Assembly: GCA_026225435.1 (NCBI GenBank)
Contig: JAMFST010000876.1
Coordinates: forward strand, 1 to 12,189
From: Labilithrix luteola
GTDB lineage: Bacteria > Myxococcota_A > Polyangia > Polyangiales > Polyangiaceae
DNA: 12,189 bases
Direction: 5' to 3'
This document shows positions 6,717 to 12,189 of the stretch, in pieces. The notes under the pieces are model-generated. The model worked only from the letters and a program-made list of their open reading frames with translations. It ran no database searches and was not told the origin of the DNA. Position numbers and translations under genes: made by a program. The first letter of the stretch is position 1; each line of letters opens with the position of its first letter.

Positions 6717-8179
6717 AACATCACGCCGTCTTCGACGTAGATGCCCAGCGGTAGGCCCGGGTTCTCGGCCTTCGCGTCGGGCGAGTAGGCGACCTCGACG
6801 CGGAAGACCGCGGCCTGGCCCCAGACCAGGTACATGCCGCCGCCCGTGCCCCACTTGATGCCGAGGCCGGAGCCGTCCTTCGGGTTGCTGAAGGTGTAGT
6901 CCGACCAGAGGCGGCCGGCGTCGAAGAGGAGGTTGCCGCCCATGCGGAACTTCTGCTTCAGCAGGGTGAAGCGGATGAAGAGCGAGCGCAGCTCCGCGTT
7001 GCCGAGCACCTTGAGCGGCCCGGAGTAGCGGCCGTCCGGCACACCGCGCACCGCGGCCGACCCGCCGATCATCTCGTAGGTCTGGAATGGACCGCCGGTG
7101 TACAGGTCGAGCAACGGGACGTGGCCGAACTCGGCGTCGACCACGCCGCGGAAGGCGAAGACCGTGGTGCTCGTGATCGGCACGTAGTGGGCGATCATCG
7201 CGGCGAAGGCGCCGTACTCGGTGTTCTCGCTGGTCGGGAACCCCTGCACCGCGCGCATGCCGATCTGGTGGTAGCTGCCGCGGTGGGGGAAGAACTCGTT
7301 GTCGCGGGTGTCGTAGACCAGCCCGAGCCCGAGGACCGCCAGGCTGCCCGGGTTGGTGCCGTGCAGGACGTGGTTGTTCGCGTCGGTGGCGAGCTTGCTG
7401 TTCCCGTAGATGCCCGGCGAGTCGTAGCGGTAGGTCGTCGCCACCATGATGTCCCACGGCGGCTTCCAGGCGATGCGCGTGAGCTCGCGGATGCGCGCCT
7501 CGCGCTCGTTGTACTGGAAGTACTGCGCCGCGTTCCCCTTGAAGCCGGCGGGGAGGTTGGCGGTCGAGGCGTTGCCCAGGCCGAAGTACGCCTGGTTGGT
7601 CGTCGACTCGTAGGAGACGGCCGGGTTCACTCGCAGCTTGCCGCCGTTCAACCCGGGGATGTCGATGTCCCAGAGGTAGTTCTGCTGCGTCAGCGGCGAC
7701 TTGCCGGTGGTGGACTTCACGCTCGCCGCGAGCAGGAGGTCCATGTTCCAGACATACGGGCGGGTGCCGTTGCCGAAGTCGGTGAGGGTGCCGACCGCGC
7801 CGAACTCGAAGCCGATGTCGCTGTCGCCGCCGATGAGAGGGAAGCCGGCCGGCTCGAGGCGATGGGTGTCGTAGTCGGAGTCCTGGTCCTTGGGATCGGC
7901 CGGCTTGGCAGGAGGCGCCGAGGACGCGGGCGACGCCGGCATCGAGGTCGGGGCGAGGAGATGCGGCGGGACGATCGAGACGACCGGCGGCGTTGGCGCC
8001 ACCGGGGTGGCCGGCGGGGCAGCAGCGGCCGCCGTGGGGGAGACCGCCCACGTTCGAACCACGGGTGGCGAAGCGCCGTCGTCTGCGCGGGCGACCGCCG
8101 CGTTGGAGACGAGCCACGACGCTCCCGCGGCTATCGCGAAGCCGGTGCGACCGAGGCGAAGGACCGGCACCCGGAGCAC
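6713..8179 (-). CDS. Omp85/BamA-type surface-antigen outer-membrane barrel, no POTRA domains seen
   Basis: A 488-residue outer-membrane protein if started at GTG 8179. Residues 1-32 are a signal peptide ending VARA|DD. Residues 33-103 are a Pro/Ala-rich linker, and about 110-488 form a beta barrel related to the BamA/TamA 'bacterial surface antigen' domain. The Omp85 hallmark VRGVPDGR lies near residue 378, preceded by GGSAA and followed by YSG and an N-x-E-L-R strand. The chain ends GVMF with a C-terminal Phe. BamA-like proteins normally carry periplasmic POTRA repeats before the barrel; here the linker leaves no room for one, so a different role from BamA (transport, or a small Omp85 relative) is likely. 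The reading frame continues upstream to ATG 8257, which would add 26 residues, but that stretch has poor GC at third positions unlike the gene. It is divergent from the permease at 8297. Confidence 0.85.
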   Translation of the reverse strand: MLRVPVLRLGRTGFAIAAGASWLVSNAAVARADDGASPPVVRTWAVSPTAAAAAPPATPVAPTPPVVSIVPPHLLAPTSMPASPASSAPPAKPADPKDQDSDYDTHRLEPAGFPLIGGDSDIGFEFGAVGTLTDFGNGTRPYVWNMDLLLAASVKSTTGKSPLTQQNYLWDIDIPGLNGGKLRVNPAVSYESTTNQAYFGLGNASTANLPAGFKGNAAQYFQYNEREARIRELTRIAWKPPWDIMVATTYRYDSPGIYGNSKLATDANNHVLHGTNPGSLAVLGLGLVYDTRDNEFFPHRGSYHQIGMRAVQGFPTSENTEYGAFAAMIAHYVPITSTTVFAFRGVVDAEFGHVPLLDLYTGGPFQTYEMIGGSAAVRGVPDGRYSGPLKVLGNAELRSLFIRFTLLKQKFRMGGNLLFDAGRLWSDYTFSNPKDGSGLGIKWGTGGGMYLVWGQAAVFRVEVAYSPDAKAENPGLPLGIYVEDGVMF

Positions 8180-8277
8180 GCTAACGATTCGAGCCAATTT
8201 GCGGCAAGTACTTCCCCTCGCGCTTTTGGATGCTCGAACGTCCTTCGGAGTTGTCATCTCGCTCGCCGGCTCTGCCT

Positions 8278-8296
8278 CGGGTAGGGTCGCAACCCG
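8278..8296 (+). promoter_or_regulatory. Short inverted repeat directly before the first permease start
   Basis: CGGGT (8278-8282) and ACCCG (8292-8296) are perfect complements across 9 nt, ending at the base before ATG 8297. The only ribosome-binding-like sequence, TAGGG at 8282-8286, lies in the stem and loop. It could hide the initiation site in the mRNA; a 5-bp stem is short and may be chance. Confidence 0.25.
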
Positions 8297-9856
8297 ATGG
8301 AGCTCTTCAAGAAGAAGCCGATCGCCCAGGTCCTGGCGGAGGCGAACGATCCGCTGGCAGGAGAGCCCGGTCACGCGGGGGCGCTGAAGCGCACGCTCGG
8401 CCCGCTGAACCTCACCGCGCTGGGGATCGGCGCCATCATCGGCGCAGGCATCTTCTCGCTCACCGGCACTGCGGCCGCTTACTACGCCGGACCGGGGATC
8501 GTTTACAGCTTCGTCCTCGGCGGCATCCTCTGCGCCCTTTCCGGCCTCTGCTATGCCGAGATGGCGGCGATGATCCCGGTCGCCGGCTCCGCCTACGCCT
8601 ACGCCTACGCGACGCTGGGCGAGCTGGTCGCCTGGATCATCGGCTGGGACCTCATTCTCGAGTACGCCTTCGGCGCGGTGACCGTGGCGGTCTCCTGGAG
8701 CGGCTACTTCGTCTCCTTCCTCAAGACGGTCGGCATCCCGATCAGTGACGGGATGCTCCGCCTCACGCAGAGCCCCTGGGGCGAGCAGCTGACGCTCGCC
8801 GACGGGAGCCACGTGCACGGGCTGTGGAACCTGCCCGCTTCGGTCATCGCCGTCGTCGTCTCCGCCATCCTCTACCGCGGCATGCGCGAGTCGGCGGTGG
8901 TGAACAACATCATCGTCGCGGTGAAGATCACCATCGTCGTCGCCTTCATCATTCTCGGCTGGGCGGTGGTCGACAAGGCCAACTGGGTCGGCAACCCCGC
9001 CGCCACCGGCCTCGCCTCGCTCGTCCCCCCGCCCGGCCCGAGCATGCGCGCCGGCGAGGTGTTCCAGAGCTTCGGCTGGAACGGCGTGCTCACCGGCGCG
9101 GGCGTCGTCTTCTTCGCGTACATCGGCTTCGACGCCGTCTCGACCACGGCGCAGGAGTGCAAGAACCCCAAGCGCGATCTGCCCATCGGCATCCTCTCGT
9201 CGCTGGTCATCTGCACCTTCCTGTACATCCTGATGGCGCTGGTGCTCACCGGCGTCGTCCCCTACGCCAAGCTCGGCGTCCCCGATCCGGTCGCCGTCGG
9301 AATCGACCGCATCGTGGAGCTGCGGCAGTGGTCGCCGACCGCCGCGCGCCTCTTCACCTCGGTGGTCAAGCTGGGCGCCCTGAGCGGGCTCACCTCGGTC
9401 ATCCTGGTCATGATGATGGGGCAGACGCGCGTGTTCTACGCGATGAGCCGCGACGGGCTGCTCCCCTGGTTCGGCAAGACGCACCCGGTCCACGGCACAC
9501 CGCACATCGCCACGGTGGTCACCGGCGTGTTCGTCGCCTTCTGCGCTGGCGCGCTTCCGATGAGCCTCGTCGGTGAGCTCGTCTCCATCGGCACCCTGCT
9601 GGCCTTCGTGCTGGTCTGCGTGGGCGTCTTCATCCTCCGCTACACCGCGCCGGATCTCGAGCGCCCCTTCCGCGTTCCGGCCTTCTGGCTGGTCGCTCCG
9701 CTGGGCGCGGCGGCGTGCCTGTTCGTCATGTCCGGCCTCCCGCGGGACACCTGGATCCGTCTCGTGGTCTGGCTGGTGATCGGCTTCGTGGTCTACGGCA
9801 CGTACGGCCGGCACCACAGCCGCTTGCGCACCGCCAACGCGAACGCGGTGCGCTGA
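8297..9856 (+). CDS. APC superfamily amino acid permease, CAT-like (first of tandem pair)
   Basis: A 519-residue inner-membrane transporter, probably importing an amino acid with protons. About 12 to 13 hydrophobic segments fill residues 38-510. TM1 has the family substrate-binding stretch GIGAIIGAGIF (43-53). The central loop motif FFAYIGFDAVSTTAQE, then NPKRDLP (272-295), matches the cationic amino acid transporter (CAT) branch, and MSRDGLLP (383-390) is also typical. The N-terminal 30 residues are cytoplasmic and end in LKRTLG, as in CAT proteins. The name of the branch does not fix the substrate; bacterial members also take neutral amino acids. ATG 8297 starts the family-like N-terminus, and the divergent gap to the Omp85-like gene provides promoter space. 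The next gene follows after 2 nt and is a homologue. Confidence 0.92.
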   Translation: MELFKKKPIAQVLAEANDPLAGEPGHAGALKRTLGPLNLTALGIGAIIGAGIFSLTGTAAAYYAGPGIVYSFVLGGILCALSGLCYAEMAAMIPVAGSAYAYAYATLGELVAWIIGWDLILEYAFGAVTVAVSWSGYFVSFLKTVGIPISDGMLRLTQSPWGEQLTLADGSHVHGLWNLPASVIAVVVSAILYRGMRESAVVNNIIVAVKITIVVAFIILGWAVVDKANWVGNPAATGLASLVPPPGPSMRAGEVFQSFGWNGVLTGAGVVFFAYIGFDAVSTTAQECKNPKRDLPIGILSSLVICTFLYILMALVLTGVVPYAKLGVPDPVAVGIDRIVELRQWSPTAARLFTSVVKLGALSGLTSVILVMMMGQTRVFYAMSRDGLLPWFGKTHPVHGTPHIATVVTGVFVAFCAGALPMSLVGELVSIGTLLAFVLVCVGVFILRYTAPDLERPFRVPAFWLVAPLGAAACLFVMSGLPRDTWIRLVVWLVIGFVVYGTYGRHHSRLRTANANAVR

Positions 9857-9858
9857 AG

Positions 9859-11505
9859 GTGGCGTCCCGTTTTCCAGTCCTCGCGGACCTCTTTCGCGTC
9901 AAGACGATCGCCGAGATCACCCAGGCGAGTGATCTCGCGGCGGCGGAAAATCACGGCACGGGGCTGAAACGCGCGCTCGGCAGCTGGGACCTGATGCTGC
10001 TCGGGGTCGGCGCGATCATCGGCGCCGGAATCCTCTCGGCGCTCGGCACCGGCCTGGCCGGCGGGTACGACTCCAACGTGGGCTACACCCGTCCGGGCGC
10101 GGGGCCGGCGCTCATCGTCAGCTTCGTCCTCACCGCCATCGCCTGCGGCTTCACCGCGCTCTGCTACGCGGAGCTGGCGAGCATGATCCCGGTCTCCGGC
10201 TCGGCGTACACCTACGCGTACGCGACGCTCGGGGAGCTGATGGCCTGGATCATCGGCTGGGACCTCCTGCTCGAGTACGCGGTGTCCAACGTCGCCGTCG
10301 CCATCTCGTGGGGCAGCTACGCCACCGGCCTGCTCGCCGCCGCGGGGATCGTCGTGCCTCCGTGGCTGGCCACCGATCCGCGCACCTTGCTCCAGCTGAG
10401 CGAAGGCTACGCCACGAACCATCCGGGGATCTCGCTCGGGCAGAAGCTCGCCGAGCTGGCGCGCGCCAAGGCCGGGGAGATCGACGGCGGCGCCATCTTC
10501 GCCCACTGGGACACACTGGCGACGACGCCCATCGCCTTCGGCTTCCCCGTCGCGGTGAACCTGCTGGCGATGTTCATCACCATCGTCATCACGGCGCTGT
10601 GCGTGTGGGGCGTGCGCGAGTCGGTGCGCGCCAACAACGTGCTCGTGGCCCTCAAGGTGCTGCTGCTCGTCGGCGTCGTCATCATCGGCGCGCGCCACGT
10701 GGACATGGCGAACTTCCACCCCTTCATGCCCAACGGCTGGAGGGGGGTGCAGGCGGGCGCGGCGATCATCTTCTTCGCCTTCATCGGCTTCGACGCCGTC
10801 TCGACCACCGCGGAAGAATGCAAGGACCCGGCGCGCGACATGCCGCGCGGCATCCTCGGTAGCCTGGTCATCTGCACCATCCTGTACATCGCCGTCGCCA
10901 CGGTGATCGCCGGGATGCGCAAGTACACCGACTACGCCGGCGTCGCCGATCCCATCGCCCACGCCTTCACCGCCATCGGGATGAACGGCGTCGCCGCGGC
11001 GGTGAGCATCGGCGCGGTCATCGCCATCGCCGCCGCGCTGCTCGTGTACCAGCTCGCCCAGCCGCGCATCTTCATGGTGATGAGCCGCGACGGCCTCTTG
11101 CCGAAGTGGTTCGGCCAGGTGAGCCCGCGCTTCCACACGCCGGTGAACGCCACGCTCTTCACCGGTCTGGTGGTCGTCGTCCCCGCCGGCTTCATGAACA
11201 TCGACGAGATCGTCGAGCTGACCAACATCGGGACGCTCTTCGCCTTCGTGCTCGTCTGCGTCGGCGTGCTCGTGCTGCGGGTCAAGCAGCCAAACGCGCA
11301 GCGCAAGTTCAAGGTGCCCGCGGTGTGGCTGTGCGGGCCGCTCGGGATCGGCTTCTGCACCTGGCTGGCAGCCGGCCTCCCGCCGGCGACGTGGCGCCGC
11401 TTCTGGATCTGGCTCGCCGTCGGCCTGGTGATCTACCTGTTCTACGGGGCGCGCCAGGCGCGGCAGCGGCGCGCGGCGATCTCGCAGCGTCAGCTAGACT
11501 CATAG
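9859..11505 (+). CDS. APC superfamily amino acid permease, CAT-like (second of tandem pair)
   Basis: A 548-residue inner-membrane transporter homologous to its upstream neighbour. Shared strings include YAYATLGEL, AWIIGWDL, IGFDAVSTTA and MSRDGLLP (408-415). TM1 has GVGAIIGAGIL (49-59) with Leu where the neighbour has Phe. The central motif is FFAFIGFDAVSTTAEE, then DPARDMP (305-328). It differs by an insertion after TM1 (GGYDSNVGYTRP) and by a longer, mostly hydrophilic loop at about 160-230, probably periplasmic, that separates two membrane segments. These differences suggest another substrate or affinity. The GTG at 9859 lies 2 nt after the previous stop with little ribosome binding sequence, so it probably depends on translation of the upstream gene. 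The pair most likely arose by tandem duplication followed by divergence. The substrate cannot be read from the sequence. Confidence 0.9.
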   Translation: MASRFPVLADLFRVKTIAEITQASDLAAAENHGTGLKRALGSWDLMLLGVGAIIGAGILSALGTGLAGGYDSNVGYTRPGAGPALIVSFVLTAIACGFTALCYAELASMIPVSGSAYTYAYATLGELMAWIIGWDLLLEYAVSNVAVAISWGSYATGLLAAAGIVVPPWLATDPRTLLQLSEGYATNHPGISLGQKLAELARAKAGEIDGGAIFAHWDTLATTPIAFGFPVAVNLLAMFITIVITALCVWGVRESVRANNVLVALKVLLLVGVVIIGARHVDMANFHPFMPNGWRGVQAGAAIIFFAFIGFDAVSTTAEECKDPARDMPRGILGSLVICTILYIAVATVIAGMRKYTDYAGVADPIAHAFTAIGMNGVAAAVSIGAVIAIAAALLVYQLAQPRIFMVMSRDGLLPKWFGQVSPRFHTPVNATLFTGLVVVVPAGFMNIDEIVELTNIGTLFAFVLVCVGVLVLRVKQPNAQRKFKVPAVWLCGPLGIGFCTWLAAGLPPATWRRFWIWLAVGLVIYLFYGARQARQRRAAISQRQLDS

Positions 11506-11516
11506 CTCGAAGACCG

Positions 11517-11981
11517 ATGGGGCCCTTCGCGTTCACGCTCGAAGCGACTCGATTCGGGGTCTACCCCGGCGACACGGCCGTGACCAAGGCCGCAGGGGCG
11601 TTGCTGCATGCCGAGCTCGCGTCGCAGCGCTTCGGGGATGCGTTCGACGAGCTGGTGGTCGACGTGCACTTTCGTTCGCCTACGAAGAAGCGTCGCAAGG
11701 ACATCGCCCGCCATCACGCACTCCTCGACGCGATGCCGAAGGTCACGGTTCGCAAGAAGGCCCGCCGCATCGAGGTGGCGATCGCCTCGCCGTTTCCGCT
11801 CGCCCGCTTCGACTGTCCTGCGCTGCCGTCGCCGGACACGTTCGCGGCGCTGGCGACGGAGATCCTGCGCGTGCTCGGCACGCTGCGTCCCAAGCTTGGC
11901 CGAGTGAGGCTCACAGCGTCAGCTGAAAGATGCTCAGCTCGATGTCGGCCGGATCGAGCTGAGCGCGCCGCTGGAGCGTGA
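11517..11981 (+). CDS. Small uncharacterised protein at the end of the permease operon
   Basis: A 154-residue soluble protein as read. It starts 11 nt after the second permease stop, at an ATG with a GAAG stretch 5 nt upstream, so it probably belongs to the same transcript. The N-terminal half (FAFTLEATRFGVYPGDTAVTK, with the following helix) and the basic centre (TKKRRKDIARHH, then VTVRKKARRIEVAI) look like a compact alpha/beta domain with a positively charged face. No known motif is recognised. The last 71 nt overlap the convergent GNAT gene, and codon use from about 11900 is unlike the rest (few G or C at third positions), so the true C-terminus may end earlier. In the frame offset by one base a TGA sits at 11905-11907. 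The gene itself seems real from position and codon bias; no function is assigned. Confidence 0.6.
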   Translation: MGPFAFTLEATRFGVYPGDTAVTKAAGALLHAELASQRFGDAFDELVVDVHFRSPTKKRRKDIARHHALLDAMPKVTVRKKARRIEVAIASPFPLARFDCPALPSPDTFAALATEILRVLGTLRPKLGRVRLTASAERCSARCRPDRAERAAGA

Positions 11982-12189
11982 AACCGAGTGACTCCAGCAG
12001 GCGGATGGAGCGCTCGTTGGCGGGATCCGTGATGGCGAGCACCTCGGGCAGACCGAGCTTGGCACGCGCGTGCTCCAGCGTGGCCTGCGCGGCCTCGCGC
12101 GCCAGCCCCTGACCGCGCCCTGCCGGCAGGAAGGCGAAGCCGAGATCCACCGCCGGCAAGGTGGCGCGCTTGATGAGGCCGCACATGCC
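11911..12189 (-). CDS. GNAT-family N-acetyltransferase, C-terminal part, cut by window edge
   Basis: The last 92 residues of a GNAT acetyltransferase; the gene continues past the right edge, so its start is not visible and the ATG at 12186 is probably internal. The acetyl-CoA binding loop reads RGQGLA within LPAGRGQGLAREAA, matching the R/Q-x-x-G-x-G/A motif. The segment ITDPANERSIRLLESLGF is the typical late GNAT region seen in RimJ/RimL-type proteins, where an Asn is followed by Ser and a C-terminal GF. The family moves an acetyl group from acetyl-CoA to an amine; the acceptor (ribosomal protein, drug or metabolite) cannot be told from this fragment. It is convergent with, and overlaps, the small gene at 11517. 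Confidence 0.88.
   Translation of the reverse strand, partial: GMCGLIKRATLPAVDLGFAFLPAGRGQGLAREAAQATLEHARAKLGLPEVLAITDPANERSIRLLESLGFTLQRRAQLDPADIELSIFQLTL
11932..11964. repeat. Perfect 12-bp inverted repeat inside the 3' end of the GNAT gene
   Basis: GCTCAGCTCGAT (11932-11943) and ATCGAGCTGAGC (11953-11964) are exact reverse complements separated by 9 nt that include the palindrome CGGCCG. The repeat lies within the convergent overlap and ends 18 nt before the GNAT stop codon. On the minus strand it is followed by ATCTTTC, a weak T-rich stretch. An RNA hairpin that ends or protects transcripts at this convergent junction is possible; it is also under coding constraint. Confidence 0.6.

Noticed and set aside
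8258..9817. Upstream extension of the Omp85-like frame to 9817
   Set aside because: This part is antisense to the first permease, has no recognisable domain, and would place the signal peptide in the middle of the protein.
9793..11136. 447-residue minus-strand open frame over the second permease
   Set aside because: It is a low-complexity His/Asp/Gly/Arg shadow of a well-supported permease.
11492..11507. AGCTA/TAGCT pairing across the second permease stop codon
   Set aside because: It has only 5 bp, is AT-rich and has no T-tract; it is likely chance, and the next gene follows 11 nt later.
1..12189. Mobile element, CRISPR, tRNA/rRNA, toxin-antitoxin or defence system
   Set aside because: I looked on both strands for transposase or integrase motifs, regular spaced repeats, tRNA-like folds and small paired genes and saw none.

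Overview
The window is a high-GC, densely coded bacterial chromosome segment. Synonymous third positions are strongly GC-biased and many genes appear to use GTG starts. The content suggests a Gram-negative organism, most likely a member of the Myxococcota (former Deltaproteobacteria). It carries two beta-barrel-type outer-membrane proteins, two lipoproteins, a lipidated CpoB/YbgF-like protein and a LysM protein of the 'GDTLWDICDAYF' type that I associate with myxobacteria. The lineage call is an inference from protein style; no rRNA or marker gene is present.

Layout. (1) 34-1896, minus: large TPR-like/HEAT-like repeat protein. (2) 1930-2817, plus: secreted, probably beta-barrel protein, divergent from gene 1 across only 33 bp. 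(3) 2828-3700, minus: phosphatidylserine synthase (pssA) with a complete CDP-alcohol phosphotransferase motif. (4) 3770-4633 and (5) 4630-6039, plus: a lipid-anchored CpoB/YbgF-like coiled-coil/TPR protein and a secreted LysM protein, joined by a 4-nt stop/start overlap. (6) 6225-6680, plus: small four-cysteine lipoprotein, separated from gene 5 by 185 bp holding a terminator-like hairpin. (7) 6713-8179 (or 8257), minus: Omp85/BamA-type surface-antigen barrel without visible POTRA domains. (8) 8297-9856 and (9) 9859-11505, plus: two tandem, clearly homologous CAT-type APC amino acid permeases, followed 11 nt later by (10) a small uncharacterised gene at 11517. (11) 11911-12189, minus: the C-terminal part of a GNAT acetyltransferase cut by the window edge, which overlaps the tail of gene 10 convergently.

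Most of the left two thirds concerns the cell envelope: phospholipid head-group synthesis, an outer-membrane lipoprotein with protein-interaction repeats, a peptidoglycan-binding protein and outer-membrane barrels. The right third is an amino acid uptake operon. I see no mobile element, CRISPR array, tRNA, rRNA, toxin-antitoxin pair or recognisable defence system. The points most worth a second look are the coupled lipidated CpoB/LysM pair, the duplicated C-terminal fold in the LysM protein, the POTRA-less Omp85 barrel with a long Pro/Ala linker, a perfect 12-bp inverted repeat near the end of the GNAT gene, and the suspicious 3' end of gene 10.
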